Source: Paraburkholderia metrosideri (GTDB lineage: Bacteria; Pseudomonadota; Gammaproteobacteria; Burkholderiales; Burkholderiaceae). From it: 64,000 bases of DNA. Shown piece after piece: positions 8,603 through 17,509 of the stretch (its first letter is position 1; every line of letters starts with the position of its first letter). The DNA lies in contig NZ_CAJHCP010000014.1 in the NCBI RefSeq assembly GCF_904848625.1, positions 1 through 64,000 on the forward strand, read 5' to 3'. Made by a program: the position numbers and the translations under genes. The notes beneath the pieces are model-generated. The model saw only the letters and a program-made list of their open reading frames with translations. It made no database searches and had not been told where the DNA came from.

Positions 8603-10588
8603 ATGTTCGGAAAACTCTCACTAGACTCGATTCCGTACCACGAGCCGATCATCATGGTGACGGCCGCGGGCATCGCCTTTGGCGGTGCGCTGGTACTGGG
8701 TCTGATCACCTATTTCGGCAAGTGGCGCTACCTGTGGACCGAATGGCTCACGTCGGTCGACCACAAGAAGCTCGGCGTGATGTACATCGTCGTTGCGCTC
8801 ATCATGCTGTTCCGCGGCTTCGCGGACGCCATCATGATGCGTACCCAGCTTGCTCTGTCGTATAACTCGCCTGGCGTCCTGCCACCGCACCATTACGACC
8901 AGATCTTTACCGCGCACGGCGTCATCATGATTTTCTTCATGGCGATGGCGTTCATGGTCGGCCTGATGAACATCATCGTGCCGTTGCAGATCGGTGCTCG
9001 CGACGTTGCGTTCCCATTCCTGAACTCGCTGAGCTTCTGGATGACCGCGATCAGCGCAATCCTGATCAACATCTCGCTGGTGATCGGTGAATTCGCGCAA
9101 ACGGGCTGGCTCGCTTATCCGCCGCTGTCCGAATTGCAGTTCAGTCCAGGTGTCGGTGTCGACTACTACCTGTGGAGCTTGCAGCTCTCCGGTATCGGTA
9201 CGTTGTTGACCGGCGTGAACTTCTTCGTGACGATCGTGAAGATGCGCGCTCCGGGCATGACGTTCATGAAGTTGCCGGTGTTCACGTGGACCGCGCTGTG
9301 CACGAACGTGCTGATCATGGCTGCGTTCCCGATCCTGACCGTCACGCTCGCGCTGCTCGGTCTCGACCGTTACCTCGGCATGCACTTCTTCACGAACGAT
9401 GCTGGCGGCAACGCCATGCTGTACCTGAACCTGATCTGGGCATGGGGTCACCCTGAGGTGTACATCCTGATCCTGCCGGCGTTCGGTATTTTCTCGGAAG
9501 TCGTCGCAACCTACGCCAAGAAGCCGCTGTTCGGCTACAAGACGATGGTGTGGGCAACCTGCGCGATCATGGTGCTGTCGTTCCTCGTGTGGCTGCATCA
9601 CTTCTTCACGATGGGTTCGGGCGCTGACGTGAACTCGTTCTTCGGTATTGCAACGATGGTGATTGCGATCCCGACCGGCGTGAAGGTGTTCAACTGGCTG
9701 TTCACGATTTACAAGGGCCGTCTGAAGTTCACGACGCCGGTTCTGTGGACGCTGGGCTTCATGGTCACGTTCACGATCGGCGGTATGACCGGCGTGATGA
9801 TGGCGATTCCGGGCGCGGACTTCGTGCTGCACAACAGCCTGTTCCTGATCGCTCACTTCCACAACGTGATTATTGGTGGCGTGCTGTTCGGCTACCTGGC
9901 CGGTTTCAACTACTGGTTCCCGAAGGCATTCGGCTTCAAGCTGAGCGAGAAGTGGGGCAAGGCATCGTTCTGGTTCTGGCAGATCGGCTTCTGGGTTGCG
10001 TTCACGCCGCTGTACGTGCTGGGCTTCATGGGCATGACGCGTCGTCTGAATCACTATGACAACCCTGCATGGCACCCGTGGCTGCAACTCGCATGGGTCG
10101 GTGCGGTGCTGATCGCAATCGGTATCGCCTGCCAGGTGATCCAGATCGTGGTTAGCCTGCGTGACCGCAACAAGCCGGAAAACCGCGATTTCTCGGGCGA
10201 TCCGTGGGATGGTCACACGCTGGAATGGGCAACGAGCTCGCCGCCGGCGTCGTACAACTTCGCGATCATTCCGGAAGTGCGTGAACTCGACGCCTTCTCT
10301 GAAATGAAGTCGCGCAAGAACCAGCCGAAGCCGGTGTTTAGCGACATTCACATGCCGTCGAACACGTCGGCAGGTGTGGTTGCTGCAGTGTTCTCGCTGG
10401 TGCTGGGTTTTGCCGCTGTCTGGCACATCTGGTGGCTCGCCATCGTCGGTCTGGTCGGTGCGATCGGAACGGTGATCGTCTACAGCTTCCAGAAGAACGA
10501 AGGCTTTTACATTCCGGCCGCTACGGTCGCGGCGATTGAAGAGAAACGCTCCGGCGCTGGTGCGCAGGTCGCGTTGGAGGTGGATTGA
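8603..10588 (+). CDS. cyoB: Cytochrome bo-type quinol oxidase subunit I
   Basis: The 661-residue heme-copper oxidase subunit I has the heme and copper ligands in place: THAHGVIM-like (TAHGVIMIFF), WAWGHPEVYILILPAFG with the cross-linked His-Tyr pair, WLHHFFTMG, and LFLIAHFHNVIIGG. The N-terminal KWRYLWTEWLTSVDHKKLG block is typical of CyoB. It catalyses four-electron reduction of oxygen to water and pumps protons across the inner membrane. It begins 3 bases after cyoA. Its TGA overlaps the cyoC ATG. Confidence 0.97.
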   Translation: MFGKLSLDSIPYHEPIIMVTAAGIAFGGALVLGLITYFGKWRYLWTEWLTSVDHKKLGVMYIVVALIMLFRGFADAIMMRTQLALSYNSPGVLPPHHYDQIFTAHGVIMIFFMAMAFMVGLMNIIVPLQIGARDVAFPFLNSLSFWMTAISAILINISLVIGEFAQTGWLAYPPLSELQFSPGVGVDYYLWSLQLSGIGTLLTGVNFFVTIVKMRAPGMTFMKLPVFTWTALCTNVLIMAAFPILTVTLALLGLDRYLGMHFFTNDAGGNAMLYLNLIWAWGHPEVYILILPAFGIFSEVVATYAKKPLFGYKTMVWATCAIMVLSFLVWLHHFFTMGSGADVNSFFGIATMVIAIPTGVKVFNWLFTIYKGRLKFTTPVLWTLGFMVTFTIGGMTGVMMAIPGADFVLHNSLFLIAHFHNVIIGGVLFGYLAGFNYWFPKAFGFKLSEKWGKASFWFWQIGFWVAFTPLYVLGFMGMTRRLNHYDNPAWHPWLQLAWVGAVLIAIGIACQVIQIVVSLRDRNKPENRDFSGDPWDGHTLEWATSSPPASYNFAIIPEVRELDAFSEMKSRKNQPKPVFSDIHMPSNTSAGVVAAVFSLVLGFAAVWHIWWLAIVGLVGAIGTVIVYSFQKNEGFYIPAATVAAIEEKRSGAGAQVALEVD

Positions 10589-11205
10589 TGTCAAACACTA
10601 CGATTACGGCCGACGCGCATCACCACGACGCGCATCACGCCGATCACCCGCCGTCGCATTCGGTATTCGGCTTCTGGCTGTACCTGATGACCGACTGCAT
10701 CATCTTCGCGTCGCTGTTCGCAGTGTTCGCGGTGATGAGCCACCAGTTCGCTGGTGGTCCGACCGGTAAGGATCTGTTCGAGATTCCGGGCGTCGCGCTC
10801 GAAACCACGATGCTGCTGCTCTCCAGTATCACGTACGGTTTTGCGATGCTGGGCGCATACAAGAACCGCAAGGGCGCATTGCTCTTCTGGCTCGGCGTGA
10901 CGTTCCTGCTGGGTCTGTCGTTCCTCGTGCTGGAACTGCGAGAGTTCTCGCACCTGATCGCCGAAGGCGCAGGTCCGAGCCGTAGCGCGTTCCTGTCGTC
11001 GTTCTTCACGCTGGTCGGCACGCACGGTCTGCACGTGACGTTCGGCCTGATCTGGATGGTGGTGCTGGCTATCCAGGTGCTGCGTCACAAAGACCTGACC
11101 GAACGCGACATGATCCGTCTGACGTGCCTGAGCCTTTTCTGGCACTTTCTGGACGTCGTGTGGATCGGCGTCTTCACCTTTGTCTATCTTGCGAGCGTGA
11201 TCTAA
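10588..11205 (+). CDS. cyoC: Cytochrome bo-type quinol oxidase subunit III
   Basis: The 205-residue protein has five hydrophobic helices, a His-rich N terminus (AHHHDAHHADH) and the conserved GTHGLHVTFGLIWM and FWHFLDVVWIGVF blocks of subunit III. The ATG at 10588 overlaps the cyoB stop (TGATG) and is preceded by TTGGAGG, which favours it over the TTG immediately before. It stabilises the core enzyme in the inner membrane. Confidence 0.95.
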   Translation: MSNTTITADAHHHDAHHADHPPSHSVFGFWLYLMTDCIIFASLFAVFAVMSHQFAGGPTGKDLFEIPGVALETTMLLLSSITYGFAMLGAYKNRKGALLFWLGVTFLLGLSFLVLELREFSHLIAEGAGPSRSAFLSSFFTLVGTHGLHVTFGLIWMVVLAIQVLRHKDLTERDMIRLTCLSLFWHFLDVVWIGVFTFVYLASVI

Positions 11206-11538
11206 ATGGACCATAGCCATAACGCACACTCAGGTGGAAGCCACGGCAGCTTCGGCAGCTATATGACAGGCTTCGTGCTGTCGGTCATTCTGACTGTCGC
11301 GGCATTTGCTCTCGTTCTGACGGGCACGTTGACCGGCCAGGAAGCGTTGTACGCGATCTCGGGCCTCGCGCTCGTGCAGATCGTCGTGCACCTGGTGTTC
11401 TTCCTGCACATGAACACGTCGTCGGAGCAACGCTGGAACGTGACGGCCTTTGTCTTCACCGCACTCACCGCGGTGATCGTGATCGGCGGCACGTTGTGGG
11501 TGTTGCATAACGTCAGCATGAATATGATGTCGCGGTAA
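11206..11538 (+). CDS. cyoD: Cytochrome bo-type quinol oxidase subunit IV
   Basis: The 110-residue small subunit has three hydrophobic helices and the CyoD-type core GSYMTGFVLSVILT and LVQIVVHLVFFLHMN. The ATG directly abuts the cyoC stop codon (TAAATG). No cyoE heme o synthase gene follows; a hairpin terminator ends the operon instead, so heme o supply must come from elsewhere in the genome. Confidence 0.93.
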   Translation: MDHSHNAHSGGSHGSFGSYMTGFVLSVILTVAAFALVLTGTLTGQEALYAISGLALVQIVVHLVFFLHMNTSSEQRWNVTAFVFTALTAVIVIGGTLWVLHNVSMNMMSR

Positions 11539-11563
11539 GCGGGTAGCGCTGTAGCCCGAAAAG

Positions 11564-11601
11564 AGAAGCCCCGCAAGGATGAAAGTTCTTGCGGGGCTTC
11601 T
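11564..11601 (+). terminator. Hairpin terminator of the cyo operon
   Basis: A 14-bp perfect stem (AGAAGCCCCGCAAG at 11564-11577 with CTTGCGGGGCTTCT at 11588-11601) closes a 10-base loop 25 bases after cyoD. The T tract is weak, but stem strength and position fit transcription termination. Confidence 0.8.
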
Positions 11602-11918
11602 GCCATTTATCGGCTCGGTTTATTTGCACTTATTTTCGTCGAGCATTTCAAGGGGGATGGTTTGTTGTTTGCTGGTTTCCGACTTCGACAATCAGATTCT
11701 CAGCTGAAACCTCCACCGCCTTCAATCTCCCGCCTCAGCTCCCCCAAACACGAGATTCGAGCATATCTCCTAGCGTCGAGATCAATCGAACTCCTAGAAA
11801 TTATATTCTCCATGCACCCTGATTACGTTCTCCGGCGCAGGCTTGACTTTGCAATTTTGGGGAAATACTGGGTTGGCGAACGTCCTCCGGAACGAGGCGA
11901 TCGCTAACCTCGTTAATC
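11602..11918. other. Lower-GC intergenic region at the edge of the accessory region
   Basis: About 320 bases between the cyo terminator and the next gene have visibly lower GC than the flanking core genes. I see no supported gene. It marks the transition into the mobile-element region. Confidence 0.4.
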
Positions 11919-11930
11919 AGGAGAGTTCAG

Positions 11931-12401
11931 ATGACGTTTGATGAAACGCCTCGATGCCAGCGCGGCGAGAATCTCGTGTGTGATGACTGTGAATGCATTT
12001 TTGAGATGCTTGCGCATGGGCCACATGAAGGGCGATGCACCGTCAAACACGCGATTGCCCAATCCACAGAAGATAGAGAGATAAAGGGGGCAGTACGTGG
12101 CTTCCATTGCCGACGTTGCATGGTGGGATGCGTCGACGAACCCGACAACTGGCTAGCTTCGTATGTCCGTACGAAGCTAAGAGCGATGGCGGGCGATGGC
12201 TTTGCGGTATCCCGCCACACCGCTGAACTTACCGCACACGCGTTGCAGGATCATTTCCTTTCGGAGACGGATGCCGTGCTAAAGCGAATCCTCGATCTTG
12301 CAGCCCTAAGGTTTTTGCGTGATGGATCGAGCACCATCACGCAAGAGGACGTCAAGCTAGCGTTGCGCCTTGTTACTTATGACGGCCGGCGTCCCATGTG
12401 A
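11931..12401 (+). CDS. Hypothetical Cys-rich protein with a TIT-EDV helical C terminus
   Basis: The 156-residue protein begins with an ideal ribosome-binding site (AGGAG, 7 bases before ATG). The N-terminal half is rich in Cys and His (CDDCEC near residue 18, a CTVKH segment near 36, FHCRRCMVGC near 59-68), which looks like one or two metal-binding knuckles. The C-terminal half is helical and ends TITQEDVKLALRLV. That ending resembles the last loop and helix of histone folds (T-I-x-x-EDV-x-LA), although the preceding helix differs in length from archaeal histones. An AAA+ lid or another HTH-like fold is equally possible. I do not recognise a family. It lies alone between the cyo operon and an IS3-type element. 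Confidence 0.6.
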   Translation: MTFDETPRCQRGENLVCDDCECIFEMLAHGPHEGRCTVKHAIAQSTEDREIKGAVRGFHCRRCMVGCVDEPDNWLASYVRTKLRAMAGDGFAVSRHTAELTAHALQDHFLSETDAVLKRILDLAALRFLRDGSSTITQEDVKLALRLVTYDGRRPM

Positions 12402-12570
12402 ACCTGGACTGGACGCAGTTGTGCCCGAATCGATTGGCGGCTACGACGTACTGTCGACGAACCTAAAATGTTCCGATCATTAAGGCAAACGGCGGCGCCC
12501 ACCTCACCGAGCCGGTGCCGCCACACATTCCCGTGTACCGGCTCGGATTGTCTGGACACGGTTTTGCAAC

Positions 12571-13470
12571 TCAGGCGGCCTCTTTCAGGGTGGCTGCCTG
12601 ACGGGCTTCATGGGGTGACATGAAGCCCAGTTTTTCGAGACGCCAGTGGCGGTTGTAACGATCCTTGAACTCGACGACCGCAGCCCGGACTTCCTCAAGA
12701 TTCCTGAAGATGCGACCGTGAATGGCCTGTTCCTTCAGCGTCCGGTTGAAACGTTCGGCGACGCCATTCGTTTGTGGCTCGGCAACGAAGGCGAAGCTCG
12801 GCGTGACGCCCCAGAACCTGACCTGATTCAGGAAGTCATCGGCCGTGTATTGCGAACCGTGATCCATGCGCAGCGTCAGGCCCCGACCGACCTCGGCACC
12901 CGTGCCGCCGAATTCGCCCAGCAGTCCCTGTGCGATCGGCTGCAAGGCGGCGAACCGGTTGCCCGTCTTGACCGCATGGATGCCGACGCAGCAGGCGTGC
13001 CAATGATCGACCGCCGAGAACACCCAGACCCAGCCGTCAGCCACGGTCTCGATGCGTACGCCGTCGGTGCCCCACATCTCGTTCGGGCGGCTCGTCGTGA
13101 TTGTGCTGTCGTGCTGGGCAGACTTGTCCTGCGGGCGCCGATGTGGCGACAGCAAGGTGTTCTCCCGCATCAGACGCAGCACACGGGTGCGGGAGACCCG
13201 GATGTCGCGCAGGATACGCAGCCGCGCCCATACCTTGCGATGTTCCTCGCCGGTAAAGGGCGAGGCCGCCAGATCGGCCCGGATGGCCTCCAGAAGGGCG
13301 GCGTCCGGCATCTCTGGTTTCGGACCGCGCCGCTGTGCCACGAGTGGCACCACGTTGCCCGACTCGCGCGCACGACCGGCATAGATCGTCGAACGCGGGA
13401 ATCCGAGCACCCGGCAGACCCGCTGCAGCCCATAAGGCTTGCCGGTACCAGTGGAGGTCGCGCGGCTCAT
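12571..13470 (-). CDS. IS3-family transposase OrfB (DDE integrase)
   Basis: The 299-residue OrfB has the rve-type DDE triad: Asp in MWGTDGVR, Asp in RMDHGSQYTADDF and Glu in TNGVAERFNRTLKEQ. Its ATG at 13470 overlaps the orfA stop (ATGA), the standard IS3 arrangement in which programmed frameshifting can also yield an OrfAB fusion. No disabling mutation is visible. Confidence 0.9.
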   Translation of the reverse strand: MSRATSTGTGKPYGLQRVCRVLGFPRSTIYAGRARESGNVVPLVAQRRGPKPEMPDAALLEAIRADLAASPFTGEEHRKVWARLRILRDIRVSRTRVLRLMRENTLLSPHRRPQDKSAQHDSTITTSRPNEMWGTDGVRIETVADGWVWVFSAVDHWHACCVGIHAVKTGNRFAALQPIAQGLLGEFGGTGAEVGRGLTLRMDHGSQYTADDFLNQVRFWGVTPSFAFVAEPQTNGVAERFNRTLKEQAIHGRIFRNLEEVRAAVVEFKDRYNRHWRLEKLGFMSPHEARQAATLKEAA

Positions 13471-13853
13471 TTCGACGATCTCCGGTTGCCTAAAGGGTGT
13501 CGGGCCTGCCTTTCCTTGCGCAGGATCTCGACTTCCATCACCAGCTCGCCAATGCGCCGGGTGGCCTCGCCAAGCGTGGCCTCCAGCGGATCGTTCTCGC
13601 GCTCCTTGAGGCCCGCATCCATACCGGCCAGCGCACGCTCGCGCCATTCCTCGAGCCGGTATATCGGCACCGATACCTCGCGCGAAATGGCATCCACCGG
13701 CTCGCCGCGCAACAGGCGCAGGACGACTTCCTTCTTCCGGTTGGCCGACCACCGCTTCACTTCGGCGCCCGCGCCGGGGGCGCTTCCAGTCGCGCTACGC
13801 GCTCCTTCCACCGCCCCCGGCACAACCTCACCAACATTCGACTTATTCAGCAT
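13467..13853 (-). CDS. IS3-family transposase OrfA (HTH protein)
   Basis: The 128-residue OrfA has a helix-turn-helix region (RKKEVVLRLLRGEPVDAISREVSVPIYRLEEWRERAL, given here by its key residues at about 38-75) and a C-terminal leucine-zipper-like segment (IGELVMEVEILRKE). The start at 13853 is chosen because GGAG lies 6 bases upstream. It pairs with OrfB for transposition. Confidence 0.85.
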   Translation of the reverse strand: MLNKSNVGEVVPGAVEGARSATGSAPGAGAEVKRWSANRKKEVVLRLLRGEPVDAISREVSVPIYRLEEWRERALAGMDAGLKERENDPLEATLGEATRRIGELVMEVEILRKERQARHPLGNRRSSK

Positions 13854-14122
13854 CTTCAACTCCGTTTCCAGGCATAGCTTTTACCCCAAATTCGTGTCCA
13901 GAAAAATCGGAGGCGGTTCAGCCACACATTCCCCCAATGTCGGAGTCGTAATCGCAACCTGCATTCAAATGCGCATCTGCAGGGAGCGGCCCATTCCGCA
14001 ATCCTTACGACGCCACCCGCCTGCAGCAGTCTTAAGAGACGGAATCAAAAAGACCCCGTTGGGGACTGTTAACCTTTTCGGCAAGCTGATAACCTTGGCC
14101 ATCTGAACAACTGGAACCAAGG

Positions 14123-14509
14123 ATGGGCGCGCCGATTGTTGATGACGAACTGTGGGCACTAATCGAGCCATTGCTGCCGACGCCAAAGCCACGGCGCAAG
14201 AAGTATCCGGGCCGGTTGCCGGTTGCGAACCGAGCTGCACTGAACGGCATCCTGTTCGTGCTCAAGACCGGTATCCGCTGGCGAGACCTGTCGACAAAAT
14301 TAGAATTTGGCTCGGGTTCAAACTGCTGGAGACGATTGCGCGACTGGCAGAAGGCTGGCGTGTGGAAGCGATTGCACGAGCTACTGCTGGCGAAGTTACG
14401 CGAGGCCGGCGAACTGGATTTCTCGCGCGCAGCCGTCGACTCTTCATCTGTGCGAGCCGTTGGGGCGGGCGAAAAACTGGTCCGAACGCCACGGATCGCG
14501 CGCGACTAG
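14123..14509 (+). CDS. IS5-family transposase OrfA
   Basis: The 128-residue N-terminal part of an IS427-type transposase has the DUF4096-like opening VDDELWALIEPLLP, FVLKTGIRWRDLS and DWQKAGVWKRLHELLL. It ends near the first DDE Asp segment (FSRAAVDSSSVRA). The second half lies in the +1-shifted frame, as usual in this group, and is interrupted by the IS21 insertion. Confidence 0.85.
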   Translation: MGAPIVDDELWALIEPLLPTPKPRRKKYPGRLPVANRAALNGILFVLKTGIRWRDLSTKLEFGSGSNCWRRLRDWQKAGVWKRLHELLLAKLREAGELDFSRAAVDSSSVRAVGAGEKLVRTPRIARD

Positions 14510-14728
14510 GCTCCAAGCATCACATCCTCGTAGACGCCAATGGCGTTCCTGTCAGCGCGACCCTGACAGGCGCGAATCGCAAGGACGTCACCCAGCTGCT
14601 GCCGCTGGTTGATGCCATTCAACCGATTCGCGGCGTACGTGGCCGGCCGCTTCAGAAGCCCAAGGTCATCTACGCAGACCGTGGCTATGACTCCGAGGAG
14701 CATCGCCAGAAACTTCGCGAGCGCGGCA
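14478..14728 (+). pseudogene. IS5-family transposase OrfB, 5' part (split gene)
   Basis: This frame encodes LGSKHHILVDANG, SATLTGANRKDVTQLLPL and VIYADRGYDSEEHRQKLRERG, the middle of an IS5 transposase including the second Asp. It is cut after LRERG by the IS21 left end. The rest of the gene resumes at 21938 on the other side of the insertion. Confidence 0.85.
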
Positions 14729-14740
14729 ATTGCGTATTCC

Positions 14741-14850
14741 GGCGATCGTGACCGACATTTCCGGCATCGTGACCGCTGATTCCGTTTTATCGTGACCGCG
14801 GTTTCCGGTTGATCGTGATCGGCAATTCCGGCGATCGTGACCGGCGGTCG
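14741..14850. repeat. IS21 left-end repeated binding sites
   Basis: Five spaced copies of an ATCGTGACCG-type motif, alternating with TTCCGG, occur in about 110 bases next to the IS21 left terminus. The right end (21833-21920) carries the same motif in the opposite orientation. These are the presumed IstA binding sites. Confidence 0.8.
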
Positions 14851-14889
14851 GCGGGAGGTGTTGCGTGGAACAAATTCTATCCTGAAGGG

Positions 14890-15657
14890 CTACGCGGCGT
14901 CGCCGGCTTTGAGCGTGATGCCTGCTTTTTGAGCGGACTTTCCTAACGACTCTCCTGCCAGTGTGATGCGGTGAATGCGGTGCATCAGCCGATCGAGAAT
15001 GGCGTCAGCGATGGTAGGGTCCCCGATCCATGCATGCCAGTGCTCGACGGGTAGTTGGGCGGTGATGAGGATGCCGCGACTGCTGCCGCGGTCGTCAATG
15101 AGCTCAAGCAAGTCGTTGCGTGTGCTCACGTCCAGCGGAGCGACGGCCCAGTCGTCCAGCACGATCAGATCGGTTTTGGCCATCTGCAGGAGCCATTTGC
15201 CGAAGCCGCCGCTGCCATGCAGGATCCGCAGTTCCTCGGCGAGCCTGGGCACGCGCAGGTAAGCGACGGAATGGCCGCGTCGACAGGCATATTGCGCCAA
15301 TGCTCAAGCGAGCCAGGTTTTGCCGACACCGGTCGGACCGCCTACAAGCACCATGTGGCCGGTAGCGATCCAGGCAGACAGTACGAGGCTGGTGATCTGT
15401 CTATGATCGATGCCCCGGGCCGCCCGGGTATCGAGATCTTCGATGGCGGCCTGTGGATACTTGAGGCGGGCACGCTGCAACAGGCGAGCGAGCTTGCGGT
15501 CGTTGCGCCAGAGCAGCTCACGGTCGATCAGCAAGGCCAGGCGCTCTTCAAAGGCGAGCGCGCTGGCGGCGGGCTGGGCAAGCTGTTCTTCGAGCGCAGC
15601 GGCAAAGCCGTCGAGCTTGAGCGAGCGCAGTTGGGCGAGCGTGGTATGGGTCATCAT
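14890..15657 (-). pseudogene. istB: IS21 helper ATPase IstB with in-frame stop
   Basis: The frame encodes the IstB N-terminal domain (TLAQLRSLKLDGFAAALEEQ), Walker A GGPTGVGKTWLA, then a TGA at 15304-15306. The same frame then continues with ALAQYACRRG, Walker B TDLIVLDDWA and the IstB C terminus. Homologues usually have Cys or another residue at the stop position, so a single TGC-to-TGA change is a plausible cause. IstB is the AAA+ target-selection regulator of IS21 transposition and this copy should be inactive. Confidence 0.88.
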
Positions 15658-15795
15658 GAGGTTGAAGGTCCTGGTGATTGGCGCCGGGCGCGAAGGCAGG
15701 CTCAAGGGCGGGTGCAGCCCGGCGTAGCACGCCCTTGAGGGCGACCAGAAGGTCAGTCGCGGGTCAGGCTGTGCGCAGCCTGGTGAGCGGCGGTG

Positions 15796-16566
15796 TCACT
15801 GGTAGTAGCTGGGGCCGCGCAGATGCGCGTGGTCGGGACTGGTCCACTCGGTTGTGGCCGCAGCGGCGACCCGGTCGCGGTCGGTTTCGAGCACACTCCT
15901 GACATGGCGGTACTGATACGCGCCCAGCTCCAGAGCGACTGCGCAGGCGGCTTCGAGACGATCGTTGCCATAACGCTTTGCCAAACTCAGTAAGCCTAGA
16001 CAGGAGCGATAGCTGTGTTCGGGATGCCTGTACTGTTCGAGCAGGCGGCGCACGACTGCGCCGGTGGCGCTGCCGATCTGCTGGCCCCAGTGGATCAGTC
16101 GTTGCGGCGACCATTCGAGGTGAGCGCGGTGCGCGGCGGGCATGTGCTCGGCCACGGTCGTGAAGCCGCCGGCGCTCGCGCGCAGGTGGGCCGCAACGCG
16201 CTGGCCGCGAGGCAGCAGCTCGACGGCATGCGCGGTGATGCGGGCGTCCAGCGTCTGGCCGACCAGCGCGTGCGGCACGCTATAGCGATGCTTGCTGATC
16301 TCGACGTGGTGGTCGATGTGAACCTTGACGGTGCGGAACTGCGCGATCTCATACGGGATAGCCGGCAACGGGCGCAGCGCCGGGGCGTCCAATGCAGCGA
16401 AGGCGCTGGCGCGGCTGCCCGGCAGCTTCTGGAAGGGGCGCTCATTGAGCGTGGGCGACAGCGCGGCAATCGCGCGATCTACCGCGTACACCGTCTCGAA
16501 CCGCTGATGGCGCAGTCGCGCCATGATCCAGCGTTCAACGATCTGGACTGCAACCTCGACCTTGGC
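15796..16566 (-). pseudogene. istA: IS21 transposase IstA, C-terminal half (split gene)
   Basis: This segment encodes KVEVAVQIVERWIMARLR onward to the IstA C terminus (SKHRYSVPHALVGQ, RQYRHPEHSY-like and GLLSLAKRYG blocks). Its N-terminal half lies 4.4 kb away at 20959-21686 on the same strand. The split falls exactly inside ...PQDKA-KVEVAV, at the attachment site of the serine-recombinase island. Confidence 0.88.
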
Positions 16567-16886
16567 TTTCTCGCAAGTCAGCAACTGTCTGTCATGAGGA
16601 ACGTCGTGTAGTCAAAGGCGCGTCCTTCGAGATTACCCACCCATTCCACCCAGCACGTGGAAATCACTTTGTCCTCGTGAGTCGCAAGCAGAATTGGGGT
16701 GAAGATCGCGTGATGTATTACGACGCACACAAGCGTCTGTGCTCGGTGCTGGCATCCTGGACCGATGTCCCGGAGCCAGATCTGTTCGCGCAGGCCTCCG
16801 ATGGACATTCCTGGTTTAGAACAGACGATCTGCTTCGATTGCGTGCGCTCGTCGACGATTTATTGGGAGCGCGCGATGTCAAATAA
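16566..16886 (+). CDS. DUF5372-like protein, start codon at the opposite end of the island
   Basis: The frame is open from the left junction and encodes FEITHPFHPARGNHFVLV, WGEDRVMYY, ASWTDVPEPDLF and DLLRLRALVDDLL. These are the features I associate with the small DUF5372 proteins found next to HTH and recombinase genes. No ATG, GTG or TTG lies in frame before the conserved THPFHP block. In a circular form an ATG at 20948 would be joined in frame, adding MKRTLSRKSATVCHEERRVV. The gene is probably expressed fully only from the excised or tandem form, or it is now dead. Family recognition is from memory and moderate. Confidence 0.6.
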   Translation, partial: LSRKSATVCHEERRVVKGASFEITHPFHPARGNHFVLVSRKQNWGEDRVMYYDAHKRLCSVLASWTDVPEPDLFAQASDGHSWFRTDDLLRLRALVDDLLGARDVK

Positions 16887-16960
16887 ATTTCGCCATTCAC
16901 GTAAGGATAAATATGCCGATACGCAGGTGACGTTGGTTTTGACACATCAAGGATAAGTGT

Positions 16961-17509
16961 TCAGGAAAAATTGATTTGAAAATCGGGGCCGTACCTGCTT
17001 AGCAGTGCTGCAAGTTCGGCATCGATGGTTTCGCGGGTCCACGTGAGGGCTCGACGCCATCGGTATTTCAGGTACCGCCAGACGATCTCGATCATGTTGA
17101 GCTCGGGGCTATAGGCAGGCAGGTAAAACAGGATGACCTTATGTTCGAGCAGCCAACGTTGGCGCGTCGCGTCGCTGATACCGTGATGGATGCTGGCATT
17201 GTCCAGCACGATCACCGTGGGCAGACCGTTCCCGGTGGCGAGCACACTGTCGATGAAGCACTCGACATCCTGGGCTTTAATGGTGCCGGCATGCGCGGCG
17301 TGGATCAGCGTGTTCTCGCCGAAGTCCAGTGCGCCGATCACGCTGCGGCGGCAGTGAGGGTTCGGTTCGACCTGGTGAGGCAAGCCTCGTGGTGACCAGC
17401 TACGTTGAACCGGCGGCGATCCATGGAAGCCCGCCTCATCGAGATACAGCAACCGCACGGCGTCCTCGCGTGCAGCCTGCTGGCGTTTCTCGAGTGTCGC
17501 CTGTTTCAT
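16961..17509 (-). CDS. IS630-family transposase OrfB (DDE domain)
   Basis: The 182-residue protein holds the DDE superfamily endonuclease triad: LLYLDEAGFHG, VIVLDNASIHH and LPAYSPELNMIEIVWRYLKYRW. It overlaps orfA by four bases (ATGA). No internal stops. Together with OrfA it makes a complete Tc1/mariner-like transposase, probably by coupling or frameshifting. Confidence 0.88.
   Translation of the reverse strand: MKQATLEKRQQAAREDAVRLLYLDEAGFHGSPPVQRSWSPRGLPHQVEPNPHCRRSVIGALDFGENTLIHAAHAGTIKAQDVECFIDSVLATGNGLPTVIVLDNASIHHGISDATRQRWLLEHKVILFYLPAYSPELNMIEIVWRYLKYRWRRALTWTRETIDAELAALLSRYGPDFQINFS

Larger units (their letters stand above)
12549..13903 (-). mobile_element. IS3-family insertion sequence, about 1355 bp
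   Basis: Two overlapping minus-strand genes (orfA and orfB) are bounded by imperfect inverted ends: TGTCTGGACACGGTTTTG at 12549 and the complement of CGTGTCCAGAAA ending at 13903. No clean target duplication is visible. A 13-base direct repeat GCCACACATTCCC occurs 17 bases outside each end (12520-12532 and 13921-13933). Confidence 0.8.

Noticed and set aside
8621..10594. Minus-strand 657-residue frame opposite cyoB
   Set aside because: It mirrors cyoB almost exactly in extent. It is a codon-bias shadow without start signal or motif.
14152..14477. Extended upstream reading of the IS5 OrfB frame
   Set aside because: Before about 14478 this frame is antisense-like noise over OrfA. Family similarity starts only after that point, so the OrfB portion was limited to it.
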